In this document: piece after piece, positions 14,150 through 30,300 of the stretch
Position numbering within the stretch: the first letter of the stretch is position 1
Layout of the letters: every line of letters starts with the position of its first letter
NCBI GenBank assembly: GCA_032718475.1
Contig: JAUCBJ010000367.1
Span: 27,922-91,921, forward strand
DNA length: 64,000 nucleotides
Source of the DNA: Nemertoderma westbladi
Taxonomy: Eukaryota > Xenacoelomorpha > Nemertodermatida > Nemertodermatidae
Direction of reading: 5' to 3'
Translations under genes and position numbers: made by a program
Notes under the pieces: generated by a model
The model's database searches: none
What the model saw: only the letters and a program-made list of their open reading frames with translations
What the model was told of the DNA's origin: nothing

Positions 14150-17100
14150 ATATTCAACTAGAGATACACTCGGGAGACGGGAGGTAGATATTCAACTAGA
14201 GATGCACTCGGGAGACGGGAGGTAGATATTCAACTAGAGATGCACTCGGGAGACGGGAGGTAGATATTCAACTAGAGATACACTCGGGAGACGGGAGGTA
14301 GATATTCAACTAGAGATGCACTCGGGAGACGGGAGGTAGATATTCAACTAGAGATACACTCGGGAATTGGGAGATGGGAGGTAGATATTCAACTAGAGAT
14401 ACACTCGGGAGATGGGAGGTAGATATTCAACTAGAGATACACTCGGGAGACGGGAGGTAGATATTCAACTAGAGATGCACTCGGGAGACGGGAGGTAGAT
14501 ATTCAACTAGAGATGCACTCGGGAGACGGGAGGTAGATATTCAACTAGAGATACACTCGGGAGACGGGAGGTAGATATTCAACTAGAGATGCACTCGGGA
14601 GACGGGAGGTAGATATTCAACTAGAGATACACTCGGGAATTGGGAGAAGGGAGGTAGATATTCAACTAGAGATGCACTCGGGAATCGGGAGATGGGAGGT
14701 AGATATTCAACTAGAGATACACTCGGGAATTGGGAGAAGGGAGGTAGATATTCAACTAGAGATGCACTCGGGAGACGGGAGGTAGATATTCAACTAGAGA
14801 TACACTCGGGAATCGGGAGATGGGAGGTAGATATTCAACTAGAGATACACTCGGGAATTGGGAGAAGGGAGGTAGATATTCAACTAGAGATGCACTCGGG
14901 AATCGGGAGATGGGAGGTAGATATTCAACTAGAGATACACTCGGGAATTGGGAGAAGGGAGGTAGATATTCAACTAGAGATACACTCGGGAGACGGGAGG
15001 TAGATATTCAACTAGAGATGCACTCGGGAGACGGGAGGTAGATATTCAACTAGAGATACACTCGGGAATCGGGAGATGGGAGGTAGATATTCAACTAGAG
15101 ATACACTCGGGAATTGGGAGAAGGGAGGTAGATATTCAACTAGAGATGCACTCGGGAGACGGGAGACGGGAGGTAGATATTCAACTAGAGATACACTCGG
15201 GAATCGGGAGATGGGAGGTAGATATTCAACTAGAGATACACTCGGGAATTGGGAGAAGGGAGGTAGATATTCAACTAGAGATACACTCGGGAGATGGGAG
15301 GTAGATATTCAACTAGAGATGCACTCGGGAATCGGGAGATGGGAGGTAGATATTCAACTAGAGATGCACTCGGGAATCGGGAGATGGGAGGTAGATATTC
15401 AACTAGAGATACACTCGGGAATTGGGAGAAGGGAGGTAGATATTCAACTAGAGATGCACTCGGGAGACGGGAGGTAGATATTCAACTAGAGATACACTCG
15501 GGAGACGGGAGGTAGATATTCAACTAGAGATACACTCGGGAATCGGGAGATGGGAGGTAGATATTCAACTAGAGATACACTCGGGAATTGGGAGAAGGGA
15601 GGTAGATATTCAACTAGAGATGCACTCGGGAGACGGGAGATGGGAGGTAGATATTCAACTAGAGATACACTCGGGAGATGGGAGGTAGATATTCAACTAG
15701 AGATACACTCGGGAATCGGGAGATGGGAGGTAGATATTCAACTAGAGATACACTCGGGAATTGGGAGATGGGAGGTAGATATTCAACTAGAGATACACTC
15801 GGGAGATGGGAGGTAGATATTCAACTAGAGATACACTCGGGAATCGGGAGATGGGAGGTAGATATTCAACTAGAGATACACTCGGGAATTGGGAGATGGG
15901 AGGTAGATATTCAACTAGAGATACACTCGGGAGATGGGAGGTAGATATTCAACTAGAGATGCACTCGGGAATCGGGAGATGGGAGGTAGATATTCAACTA
16001 GAGATACACTCGGGAATTGGGAGATGGGAGGTAGATATTCAACTAGAGATACACTCGGGAGATGGGAGGTAGATATTCAACTAGAGATGCACTCGGGAAT
16101 CGGGAGATGGGAGGTAGATATTCAACTAGAGATGCACTCGGGAATCGGGAGATGGGAGGTAGATATTCAACTAGAGATGCACTCGGGAGACGGGAGACGG
16201 GAGGTAGATATTCAACTAGAGATACACTCGGGAATCGGGAGATGGGAGGTAGATATTCAACTAGAGATACACTCGGGAATTGGGAGAAGGGAGGTAGATA
16301 TTCAACTAGAGATACACTCGGGAGATGGGAGGTAGATATTCAACTAGAGATGCACTCGGGAGATGGGAGGTAGATATTCAACTAGAGATGCACTCGGGAA
16401 TCGGGAGATGGGAGGTAGATATTCAACTAGAGATACACTCGGGAATCGGGAGATGGGAGGTATATATTCAACTAGAGATACACTCGGGAGACGGGAGACG
16501 GGAGGTAGATATTCAACTAGAGATACACTCGGGAATCGGGAGATGGGAGGTAGATATTCAACTAGAGATACACTCGGGAATTGGGAGAAGGGAGGTAGAT
16601 ATTCAACTAGAGATGCACTCGGGAATCGGGAGATGGGAGGTAGATATTCAACTAGAGATACACTCGGGAATTGGGAGAAGGGAGGTAGATATTCAACTAG
16701 AGATACACTCGGGAATTGGGAGACGGGAGGTAGATATTCAACTAGAGATACACTCGGGAATCAGGAGACGGGAGGTAGATATTCAACTAGAGATACACTC
16801 GGGAATTGGGAGAAGGGAGGTAGATATTCAACTAGAGATACACTCGGGAATCGGGAGGTAGATATTCAACTAGAGATACACTCGGGAATTGGGAGAAGGG
16901 AGGTAGATATTCAACTAGAGATGCACTCGGGAGACGGGAGATGGGAGGTAGATATTCAACTAGAGATACACTCGGGAGATGGGAGGTAGATATTCAACTA
17001 GAGATACACTCGGGAATCGGGAGATGGGAGGTAGATATTCAACTAGAGATGCACTCGGGAGACGGGAGATGGGAGGTAGATATTCAACTAGAGATACACT

Positions 17101-20100
17101 CGGGAGATGGGAGGTAGATATTCAACTAGAGATACACTCGGGAATTGGGAGAAGGGAGGTAGATATTCAACTAGAGATGCACTCGGGAGACGGGAGATGG
17201 GAGGTAGATATTCAACTAGAGATACACTCGGGAATCGGGAGATGGGAGGTAGATATTCAACTAGAGATGCACTCGGGAGACGGGAGATGGGAGGTAGATA
17301 TTCAACTAGAGATACACTCGGGAGATGGGAGGTAGATATTCAACTAGAGATACACTCGGGAATCGGGAGATGGGAGGTAGATATTCAACTAGAGATGCAC
17401 TCGGGAGACGGGAGATGGGAGGTAGATATTCAACTAGAGATACACTCGGGAGATGGGAGGTAGATATTCAACTAGAGATACACTCGGGAATTGGGAGAAG
17501 GGAGGTAGATATTCAACTAGAGATGCACTCGGGAGACGGGAGATGGGAGGTAGATATTCAACTAGAGATACACTCGGGAATCGGGAGATGGGAGGTAGAT
17601 ATTCAACTAGAGATGCACTCGGGAGACGGGAGATGGGAGGTAGATATTCAACTAGAGATACACTCGGGAGATGGGAGGTAGATATTCAACTAGAGATACA
17701 CTCGGGAATCGGGAGATGGGAGGTAGATATTCAACTAGAGATACACTCGGGAATCGGGAGATGGGAGGTAGATATTCAACTAGAGATACACTCGGGAATC
17801 GGGAGATGGGAGGTAGATATTCAACTAGAGATGCACTCGGGAGACGGGAGATGGGAGGTAGATATTCAACTAGAGATACACTCGGGAGATGGGAGGTAGA
17901 TATTCAACTAGAGATACACTCGGGAATCGGGAGATGGGAGGTAGATATTCAACTAGAGATACACTCGGGAATCGGGAGATGGGAGGTAGATATTCAACTA
18001 GAGATGCACTCGGGAGACGGGAGATGGGAGGTAGATATTCAACTAGAGATACACTCGGGAATCGGGAGATGGGAGGTAGATATTCAACTAGAGATACACT
18101 CGGGAATCGGGAGATGGGAGGTAGATATTCAACTAGAGATGCACTCGGGAGACGGGAGATGGGAGGTAGATATTCAACTAGAGATACACTCGGGAGATGG
18201 GAGGTAGATATTCAACTAGAGATACACTCGGGAATCGGGAGATGGGAGGTAGATATTCAACTAGAGATACACTCGGGAATCGGGAGATGGGAGGTAGATA
18301 TTCAACTAGAGATGCACTCGGGAGACGGGAGATGGGAGGTAGATATTCAACTAGAGATACACTCGGGAATCGGGAGATGGGAGGTAGATATTCAACTAGA
18401 GATACACTCGGGAATCGGGAGATGGGAGGTAGATATTCAACTAGAGATGCACTCGGGAGACGGGAGATGGGAGGTAGATATTCAACTAGAGATACACTCG
18501 GGAGACGGGAGATGGGAGGTAGATATTCAACTAGAGATACACTCGGGAGACGGGAGACGGGAGGTAGATATTCAACTAGAGATACACTCGGGAATCGGGA
18601 GATGGGAGGTAGATATTCAACTAGAGATACACTCGGGAATCAGAAGACGGGAGGTAGATATTCAACTAGAGATACACTCGGGAATCGGGAGATGGGAGGT
18701 ATATATTCAACTAGAGATACACTCGGGAATTGGGAGAAGGGAGGTAGATATTCAACTAGAGATGCACTCGGGAGACGGGAGGTAGATATTCAACTAGAGA
18801 TACACTCGGGAGATGGGAGGTAGATATTCAACTAGAGATGCACTCGGGAATTGGGAGAAGGGAGGTAGATATTCAACTAGAGATGCACTCGGGAGACGGG
18901 AGGTAGATATTCAACTAGAGATACACTCGGGAATTGGGAGACGGGAGGTAGATATTCAACTAGAGATACACTCGGGAGATGGGAGGTAGATATTCAACTA
19001 GAGATACACTCGGGAATTGGGAGAAGGGAGGTAGATATTCAACTAGAGATGCACTCGGGAGACGGGAGGTAGATATTCAACTAGAGATGCACTCGGGAAT
19101 TGGGAGAAGGGAGGTAGATATTCAACTAGAGATACACTCGGGAGATGGGAGGTAGATATTCAACTAGAGATACACTCGGGAATTGGGAGAAGGGAGGTAG
19201 ATATTCAACTAGAGATGCACTCGGGAATTGGGAGAAGGGAGGTAGATATTCAACTAGAGATGCACTCGGGAGACGGGAGGTAGATATTCAACTAGAGATG
19301 CACTCGGGAATTGGGAGAAGGGAGGTAGATATTCAACTAGAGATACACTCGGGAGATGGGAGGTAGATATTCAACTAGAGATACACTCGGGAATTGGGAG
19401 AAGGGAGGTAGATATTCAACTAGAGATGCACTCGGGAATTGGGAGAAGGGAGGTAGATATTCAACTAGAGATGCACTCGGGAATCGGGAGATGGGAGGTA
19501 GATATTCAACTAGAGATACACTCGGGAATTGGGAGACGGGAGGTAGATATTCAACTAGAGATACACTCAGGAGATGGGAGGTATATATTCAACTAGAGAT
19601 GCACTCGGGAATTGGGAGAAGGGAGGTAGATATTCAACTAGAGATACACTCGGGAGACGGGAGGTAGATATTCAACTAGAGATACACTCGGGAGATGGGA
19701 GGTAGATATTCAACTAGAGATGCACTCGGGAATTGGGAGAAGGGAGGTAGATATTCAACTAGAGATACACTCGGGAGACGGGAGGTAGATATTCAACTAG
19801 AGATGCACTCGGGAATTGGGAGAAGGGAGGTAGATATTCAACTAGAGATACACTCGGGAGACGGGAGATGGGAGGTAGATATTCAACTAGAGATACACTC
19901 GGGAGACGGGAGGTAGATATTCAACTAGAGATGCACTCGGGAATTGGGAGAAGGGAGGTAGATATTCAACTAGAGATACACTCGGGAGACGGGAGATGGG
20001 AGGTAGATATTCAACTAGAGATACACTCGGGAATTGGGAGAAGGGAGGTAGATATTCAACTAGAGATACACTCGGGAGACGGGAGATGGGAGGTAGATAT

Positions 20101-23100
20101 TCAACTAGAGATACACTCGGGAATCGGGAGAAGGGAGGTAGATATTCAACTAGAGATACACTCGGGAATTGGGAGAAGGGAGGTAGATATTCAACTAGAG
20201 ATGCACTCGGGAATTGGGAGAAGGGAGGTAGATATTCAACTAGAGATACACTCGGGAATCGGGAGACGGGAGGTAGATATTCAACTAGAGATGCACTCGG
20301 GAGACGGGAGGTATATATTCAAATAGAGATACACTCGGGAATCGGGAGATGGGAGGTAGATATTCAACTAGAGATACACTCGGGAATTGGGAGAAGGGAG
20401 GTAGATATTCAACTAGAGATGCACTCGGGAATCGGGAGATGGGAGGTAGATATTCAACTAGAGATACACTCGGGAATTGGGAGAAGGGAGGTAGATATTC
20501 AACTAGAGATGCACTCGGGAATTGGGAGAAGGGAGGTAGATATTCAACTAGAGATGCACTCGGGAGATGGGAGGTAGATATTCAACTAGAGATACACTCG
20601 GGAATTGGGAGAAGGGAGGTAGATATTCAACTAGAGATGCACTCGGGAATCGGGAGATGGGAGGTAGATATTCAACTAGAGATACACTCGGGAGATGGGA
20701 GGTAGATATTCAACTAGAGATACACTCGGGAATTGGGAGAAGGGAGGTAGATATTCAACTAGAGATACACTCGGGAGATGGGAGGTAGATATTCAACTAG
20801 ATATACACTCGGGAATCGGGAGATGGGAGGTAGATATTCAACTAGAGATACACTCGGGAATTGGGAGAAGGGAGGTAGATATTCAACTAGAGATGCACTC
20901 GGGAATTGGGAGAAGGGAGGTAGATATTCAACTAGAGATACACTCGGGAATCGGGAGATGGGAGGTAGATATTCAACTAGAGATACACTCGGGAATTGGG
21001 AGAAGGGAGGTAGATATTCAACTAGAGATGCACTCGGGAATCGGGAGATGGGAGGTAGATATTCAACTAGAGATACACTCGGGAATTGGGAGAAGGGAGG
21101 TAGATATTCAACTAGAGATACACTCGGGAATTGGGAGAAGGGAGGTAGATATTCAACTAGAGATGCACTCGGGAATCGGGAGATGGGAGGTAGATATTCA
21201 ACTAGAGATACACTCGGGAATTGGGAGAAGGGAGGTAGATATTCAACTAGAGATGCACTCGGGAATCGGGAGATGGGAGGTAGATATTCAACTAGAGATA
21301 CACTCGGGAATTGGGAGAAGGGAGGTAGATATTCAACTAGAGATGCACTCGGGAGACGGGAGGTAGATATTCAACTAGAGATACACTCGGGAATTGGGAG
21401 AAGGGAGGTAGATATTCAACTAGAGATGCACTCGGGAGACGGGAGGTAGATATTCAACTAGAGATACACTCGGGAATTGGGAGAAGGGAGGTAGATATTC
21501 AACTAGAGATGCACTCGGGAATCGGGAGATGGGAGGTAGATATTCAACTAGAGATACACTCGGGAATTGGGAGAAGGGAGGTAGATATTCAACTAGAGAT
21601 GCACTCGGGAATCGGGAGATGGGAGGTAGATATTCAACTAGAGATACACTCGGGAATCGGGAGACGGGAGGTAGATATTCAACTAGAGATGCACTCGGGA
21701 ATCGGGAGATGGGAGGTAGATATTCAACTAGAGATACACTCGGGAATCGGGAGATGGGAGGTAGATATTCAACTAGAGATACACTCGGGAATTGGGAGAA
21801 GGGAGGTAGATATTCAACTAGAGATACACTCGGGAATTGGGAGACGGGAGGTAGATATTCAACTAGAGATACACTCGGGAGATGGGAGGTAGATATTCAA
21901 CTAGAGATACACTCGGGAATCGGGAGATGGGAGGTAGATATTCAACTAGAGATACACTCGGGAATTGGGAGACGGGAGGTAGATATTCAACTAGAGATAC
22001 ACTCGGGAGATGGGAGGTAGATATTCAACTAGAGATACACTCGGGAATCGGGAGATGGGAGGTAGATATTCAACTAGAGATACACTCGGGAATTGGGAGA
22101 AGGGAGGTAGATATTCAACTAGAGATGCACTCGGGAGACGGGAGGTAGATATTCAACTAGAGATACACTCGGGAATCGGGAGATGGGAGGTAGATATTCA
22201 ACTAGAGATACACTCGGGAATCGGGAGACGGGAGGTAGATATTCAACTAGAGATACACTCGGGAATCGGGAGATGGGAGGTAGATATTCAACTAGAGATA
22301 CACTCGGGAATTGGGAGAAGGGAGGTAGATATTCAACTAGAGATGCACTCGGGAGACGGGAGGTAGATATTCAACTAGAGATACACTCGGGAATTGGGAG
22401 AAGGGAGGTAGATATTCAACTAGAGATGCACTCGGGAATCGGGAGATGGGAGGTAGATATTCAACTAGAGATACACTCGGGAATTGGGAGAAGGGAGGTA
22501 GATATTCAACTAGAGATACACTCGGGAATCGGGAGATGGGAGGTAGATATTCAACTAGAGATACACTCGGGAATTGGGAGAAGGGAGGTAGATATTCAAC
22601 TAGAGATACACTCGGGAATTGGGAGAAGGGAGGTAGATATTCAACTAGAGATGCACTCGGGAATTGGGAGAAGGGAGGTAGATATTCAACTAGAGATGCA
22701 CTCGGGAATCGGGAGATGGGAGGTAGATATTCAACTAGAGATACACTCGGGAATTGGGAGAAGGGAGGTAGATATTCAACTAGAGATACACTCGGGAATT
22801 GGGAGAAGGGAGGTAGATATTCAACTAGAGATGCACTCGGGAATCGGGAGATGGGAGGTAGATATTCAACTAGAGATACACTCGGGAATTGGGAGAAGGG
22901 AGGTAGATATTCAACTAGAGATACACTCGGGAATTGGGAGATGGGAGGTAGATATTCAACTAGAGATACACTCGGGAATCAGAAGACGGGAGGTAGATAT
23001 TCAACTAGAGATACACTCGGGAGACGGGAGACGGGAGGTAGATATTCAACTAGAGATACACTCGGGAATCGGGAGATGGGAGGTAGATATTCAACTAGAG

Positions 23101-26100
23101 ATACACTCGGGAATCAGAAGACGGGAGGTAGATATTCAACTAGAGATACACTCGGGAATCGGGAGATGGGAGGTATATATTCAACTAGAGATACACTCGG
23201 GAATTGGGAGAAGGGAGGTAGATATTCAACTAGAGATGCACTCGGGAGACGGGAGGTAGATATTCAACTAGAGATACACTCGGGAGATGGGAGGTAGATA
23301 TTCAACTAGAGATACACTCGGGAGATGGGAGGTAGATATTCAACTAGAGATACACTCGGGAATTGGGAGAAGGGAGGTAGATATTCAACTAGAGATGCAC
23401 TCGGGAATCGGGAGATGGGAGGTAGATATTCAACTAGAGATACACTCGGGAATCGGGAGATGGGAGGTAGATATTCAACTAGAGATACACTCGGGAGATG
23501 GGAGGTAGATATTCAACTAGAGATACACTCGGGAATTGGGAGAAGGGAGGTAGATATTCAACTAGAGATACACTCGGGAATCGGGAGATGGGGGGTAGAT
23601 ATTCAACTAGAGATACACTCGGGAATCGGGAGATGGGAGGTAGATATTCAACTAGAGATGCACTCGGGAATCGGGAGATGGGAGGTAGATATTCAACTAG
23701 AGATGCACTCGGGAGACGGGAGGTAGATATTCAACTAGAGATACACTCGGGAATCGGGAGAAGGGAGGTAGATATTCAACTAGAGATACACTCGGGAATC
23801 GGGAGAAGGGAGGTAGATATTCAACTAGAGATACACTCGGGAATCGGGAGATGGGAGGTAGATATTCAACTAGAGATACACTCGGGAATTGGGAGAAGGG
23901 AGGTAGATATTCAACTAGAGATGCACTCGGGAATCGGGAGATGGGAGGTAGATATTCAACTAGAGATGCACTCGGGAATCGGGAGATGGGAGGTAGATAT
24001 TCAACTAGAGATACACTCGGGAATTGGGAGAAGGGAGGTAGATATTCAACTAGAGATGCACTCGGGAATCGGGAGATGGGAGGTAGATATTCAACTAGAG
24101 ATGCACTCGGGAGACGGGAGGTAGATATTCAACTAGAGATGCACTCGGGAATCGGGAGATGGGAGGTAGATATTCAACTAGAGATGCACTCGGGAGACGG
24201 GAGGTAGATATTCAACTAGAGATACACTCGGGAATTGGGAGAAGGGAGGTAGATATTCAACTAGAGATGCACTCGGGAATCGGGAGATGGGAGGTAGATA
24301 TTCAACTAGAGATGCACTCGGGAATCGGGAGATGGGAGGTAGATATTCAACTAGAGATGCACTCGGGAGACGGGAGGTAGATATTCAACTAGAGATGCAC
24401 TCGGGAATCGGGAGATGGGAGGTAGATATTCAACTAGAGATGCACTCGGGAGACGGGAGATGGGAGGTAGATATTCAACTAGAGATGCACTCGGGAATCG
24501 GGAGATGGGAGGTAGATATTCAACTAGAGATACACTCGGGAATTGGGAGAAGGGAGGTAGATATTCAACTAGAGATGCACTCGGGAGACGGGAGATAGAT
24601 ATTCAACTAGAGATACACTCGGGAATTGGGAGAAGGGAGGTAGATATTCAACTAGAGATGCACTCGGGAGACGGGAGGTAGATATTCAACTAGAGATACA
24701 CTCGGGAATTGGGAGAAGGGAGGTAGATATTCAACTAGAGATACACTCGGGAATTGGGAGACGGGAGGTAGATATTCAACTAGAGATACACTCGGGAATC
24801 GGGAGATGGGAGGTAGATATTCAACTAGAGATGCACTCGGGAATCGGGAGATGGGAGGTAGATATTCAACTAGAGATGCACTCGGGAATCGGGAGATGGG
24901 AGGTAGATATTCAACTAGAGATGCACTCGGGAGACGGGAGGTAGATATTCAACTAGAGATGCACTCGGGAATCGGGAGATGGGAGGTAGATATTCAACTA
25001 GAGATGCACTCGGGAGACGGGAGATGGGAGGTAGATATTCAACTAGAGATGCACTCGGGAATCGGGAGATGGGAGGTAGATATTCAACTAGAGATGCACT
25101 CGGGAATCGGGAGATGGGAGGTAGATATTCAACTAGAGATGCACTCGGGAATCGGGAGATGGGAGGTAGATATTCAACTAGAGATGCACTCGGGAGACGG
25201 GAGGTAGATATTCAACTAGAGATGCACTCGGGAATCGGGAGATGGGAGGTAGATATTCAACTAGAGATGCACTCGGGAGACGGGAGATGGGAGGTAGATA
25301 TTCAACTAGAGATGCACTCGGGAATCGGGAGATGGGAGGTAGATATTCAACTAGAGATACACTCGGGAATTGGGAGAAGGGAGGTAGATATTCAACTAGA
25401 GATGCACTCGGGAGACGGGAGATAGATATTCAACTAGAGATGCACTCGGGAATCGGGAGATGGGAGGTAGATATTCAACTAGAGATGCACTCGGGAATCG
25501 GGAGATGGGAGGTAGATATTCAACTAGAGATGCACTCGGGAGACGGGAGATGGGAGGTAGATATTCAACTAGAGATGCACTCGGGAGACGGGAGATGGGA
25601 GGTAGATATTCAACTAGAGATGCACTCGGGAGACGGGAGATGGGAGGTAGATATTCAACTAGAGATGCACTCGGGAGACGGGAGATGGGAGGTAGATATT
25701 CAACTAGAGATGCACTCGGGAATCGGGAGATGGGAGGTAGATATTCAACTAGAGATGCACTCGGGAATCGGGAGATGGGAGGTAGATATTCAACTAGAGA
25801 TGCACTCGGGAATCGGGAGATGGGAGGTAGATATTCAACTAGAGATGCACTCGGGAGACGGGAGGTAGATATTCAACTAGAGATGCACTCGGGAATCGGG
25901 AGATGGGAGGTAGATATTCAACTAGAGATGCACTCGGGAGACGGGAGATGGGAGGTAGATATTCAACTAGAGATGCACTCGGGAATCGGGAGATGGGAGG
26001 TAGATATTCAACTAGAGATACACTCGGGAATTGGGAGAAGGGAGGTAGATATTCAACTAGAGATGCACTCGGGAGACGGGAGATAGATATTCAACTAGAG

Positions 26101-27350
26101 ATGCACTCGGGAATCGGGAGATGGGAGGTAGATATTCAACTAGAGATGCACTCGGGAATCGGGAGATGGGAGGTAGATATTCAACTAGAGATGCACTCGG
26201 GAATCGGGAGATGGGAGGTAGATATTCAACTAGAGATGCACTCGGGAGACGGGAGGTAGATATTCAACTAGAGATGCACTCGGGAATCGGGAGATGGGAG
26301 GTAGATATTCAACTAGAGATGCACTCGGGAGACGGGAGATGGGAGGTAGATATTCAACTAGAGATGCACTCGGGAATCGGGAGATGGGAGGTAGATATTC
26401 AACTAGAGATACACTCGGGAATTGGGAGAAGGGAGGTAGATATTCAACTAGAGATGCACTCGGGAGACGGGAGATAGATATTCAACTAGAGATACACTCG
26501 GGAATTGGGAGACGGGAGATAGATATTCAACTAGAGATACACTCGGGAATTGGGAGAAGGGAGGTAGATATTCAACTAGAGATACACTCGGGAATTGGGA
26601 GAAGGGAGGTAGATATTCAACTAGAGATGCACTCGGGAATCGGGAGATGGGAGGTAGATATTCAACTAGAGATACACTCGGGAATCGGAGATGGGAGGTA
26701 GATATTCAACTAGAGATACACTCGGGAATCGGGAGACGGGAGGTAGATATTCAACTAGAGATACACTCGGGAATCGGGAGATGGGAGGTAGATATTCAAC
26801 TAGAGATGCACTCGGGAATCGGGAGATGGGAGGTAGATATTCAATTAGAGATACACTCGGGAATCAGGAGATGGGAGGTAGATATTCAACTAGAGATACA
26901 CTCGGGAATTGGGAGAAGGGAGGTAGATATTCAACTAGAGATACACTCGGGAATTGGGAGAAGGGAGTAGATATTCAACTAGAGATACACTCGGGAATTG
27001 GGAGAAGGGAGGTAGATATTCAACTAGAGATGCACTCGGGAATCAGAAGACGGGAGGTAGATATTCAACTAGAGATACACTCGGGAATCGGGAGATGGGA
27101 GGTAGATATTCAACTAGAGATACACTCGGGAATCGGGAGATGGGAGGTAGATATTCAACTAGAGATACACTCGGGAACGGGGATGGGAGGTAGATATTCA
27201 ACTAGAGATACACTCGGGAATCGGGAGATGGGAGGTAGATATTCAACTAGAGATACACTCGGGAATCGGGAGAGGGGAGGTAGATATTCAACTAGAGATG
27301 CACTCGGGAATCGGGAGATGGGAGGTAGATATTCAACTAGAGATGCACTC
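14150..27350 (+). repeat. Sub-zone rich in the agatgcactc and aattgggagaag variants
   Basis: Here many units read agatgcactc in place of agatacactc, and many have the heptads gggaattgggagaag. Both variants are rare left of about 11090 (isolated agatgcactc at about 4361 and 5097) and right of about 27350 (one near 29400). Variant zonation of this kind is the known outcome of local unequal exchange in satellites. Confidence 0.85.
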
Positions 27351-30300
27351 GGGAACGGGAGATGGGAGGTAGATATTCAACTAGAGATACACTCGGGAAT
27401 CGGGAGATGGGAGGTAGATATTCAACTAGAGATACACTCGGGAATCGGGAGAGGGGAGGTAGATATTCAACTAGAGATACACTCGGGAATCGGGAGATGG
27501 GAGGTAGATATTCAACTAGAGATACACTCGGGAATCGGGAGAGGGAGGTAGATATTCAACTAGAGATACACTCGGGAATCGGGAGATGGGAGGTAGATAT
27601 TCAACTAGAGATACACTCGGGAATCGGGAGATGGGAGGTAGATATTCAACTAGAGATACACTCGGGAATCGGGAGATGGGAGGTAGATATTCAACTAGAG
27701 ATACACTCGGGAATTGGGAGATGGGAGGTAGATATTCAACTAGAGATACACTCGGGAATCGGGAGATGGGAGGTAGATATTCAACTAGAGATACACTCGG
27801 GAATCGGGAGATGGGAGGTAGATATTCAACTAGAGATACACTCGGGAATTGGGAGACGGGAGGTAGATATTCAACTAGAGATACACTCGGGAATCGGGAG
27901 ATGGGAGGTAGATATTCAACTAGAGATACACTCGGGAATCGGGAGATGGGAGGTAGATATTCAACTAGAGATACACTCGGAATGGGAGACGGGAGGTAGA
28001 TATTCAACTAGAGATACACTCGGGAGACGGGAGGTAGATATTCAACTAGAGATACACTCGGGAATCGGGAGATGGGAGGTAGATATTCAACTAGAGATAC
28101 ACTCGGGAATCGGGAGATGGGAGGTAGATATTCAACTAGAGATACACTCGGGAATCGGGAGATGGGAGGTAGATATTCAACTAGAGATACACTCGGGAAT
28201 GGAGACGGGAGGTAGATATTCAACTAGAGATACACTCGGGAATCGGGAGATGGGAGGTAGATATTCAACTAGAGATACACTCGGGAATCGGGAGATGGGA
28301 GGTAGATATTCAACTAGAGATACACTCGGGAGATGGGAGGTAGATATTCAACTAGAGATACACTCGGGAATCGGGAGATGGGAGGTATATATTCAACTAG
28401 CGATACACTCGGGAATCGGGAGATGGGAGATAGATATTCAACTAGAGATACACTCGGGAGAGGGAGGTAGATATTCAACTAGAGATACACTCGGGAGATG
28501 GGAGGTAGATATTCAACTAGAGATACACTCGGGAATCGGGAGATGGGAGGTAGATATTCAACTAGAGATACACTCGGGAATCGGGAGACGGGAGGTAGAT
28601 ATTCAACTAGAGATACACTCGGGAGATGGGAGGTAGATATTCAACTAGAGATACACTCGGGAATCGGGAGATGGGAGGTAGATATTCAACTAGAGATACA
28701 CTCGGGAATCGGGAGAGGGAGGTAGATATTCAACTAGAGATACACTCGGGAATCGGGAGATGGGAGGTAGATATTCAACTAGAGATACACTCGGGAATCG
28801 GGAGATGGGAGGTAGATATTCAACTAGAGATACACTCGGGAATCGGGAGACGGGAGGTAGATATTCAACTAGAGATACACTCGGGAATCAGAAGACGGGA
28901 GGTAGATATTCAACTAGAGATACACTCGGGAATCGGGAGATGGGAGGTAGATATTCAACTAGAGATACACTCGGGAATCGGGAGATGGGAGGTAGATATT
29001 CAACTAGAGATACACTCGGGAATAGGGAGATGGGAGGTATATATTCAACTAGCGATACACTCGGGAATCAGAAGACAGGAGGTAGATATTCAACTAGAGA
29101 TACACTCGGGAATCGGGAGGTAGATATTCAACTAGAGATACACTCGGGAATCGGGAGATGGGAGGTAGATATTCAACTAGAGATACACTCGGGAATCGGG
29201 AGATGGGAGGTAGATATTCAACTAGAGATACACTCGGGAGATGGGAGGTAGATATTCAACTAGAGATACACTCGGGAATCGGGAGATGGGAGGTATATAT
29301 TCAACTAGCGATACACTCGGGAATCGGGAGATGGGAGATAGATATTCAACTAGAGATACACTCGGGAATCGGGAGATGGGAGGTATATATTCAACTAGCG
29401 ATGCACTCGGGAATCGGGAGATGGGAGATAGATATTCAACTAGAGATACACTCGGGAATCGGGAGATGGGGAGGTAGATATTCAACTAGAGATACACTCG
29501 GGAATCGGGAGGTAGATATTCAACTAGAGATACACTCGGGAATCGGGAGATGGGAGGTAGATATTCAACTAGAGATACACTCGGGAGACGGGAGGTAGAT
29601 ATTCAACTAGAGATACACTCGGGAGACGGGAGATGGTAGGTAGATATTCAACTAGAGATACACTCGGGAGATGGGAGGTAGATATTCAACTAGAGATACA
29701 CTCGGGAATCGGGAGATGGGAGGTAGATATTCAACTAGAGATACACTCGGGAATCGGGAGGTAGATATTCAACTAGAGATACACTCGGGAATCGGGAGAT
29801 GGGAGGTAGATATTCAACTAGAGATACACTCGGGAATCGGGAGATGGGAGGTAGATATTCAACTAGAGATACACTCGGGAATCGGGAGATGGGAGGTAGA
29901 TATTCAACTAGAGATACACTCGGGAATCGGGAGATGGGAGGTAGATATTCAACTAGCGATACACTCGGGAGACGGGAGATGGGAGGTAGATATTCAACTA
30001 GAGATACACTCGGGAGACGGGAGGTAGATATTCAACTAGAGATACACTCGGGAGACGGGAGATGGTAGGTAGATATTCAACTAGAGATACACTCGGGAGA
30101 TGGGAGGTAGATATTCAACTAGAGATACACTCGGGAATCGGGAGGTAGATATTCAACTAGAGATACACTCGGGAGACGGGAGATGGGAGGTAGATATTCA
30201 ACTAGAGATACACTCGGGAGATGGGAGGTAGATATTCAACTAGAGATACACTCGGGAATCGGGAGGTAGATATTCAACTAGAGATACACTCGGGAATCGG

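Noticed and set aside
11716-14187. An 823-codon ORF in the satellite (repeats of MGGRYSTRDTLGNRE and WEVDIQLEIHSGIGR)
   Set aside because: It is a by-product of a 45-bp unit that lacks stops in two + frames. The frame flips between the two readings whenever a 38-bp or 43-bp unit occurs, so no single protein is preserved. The opposite strand is also open, and I see no intron, terminus or codon bias.
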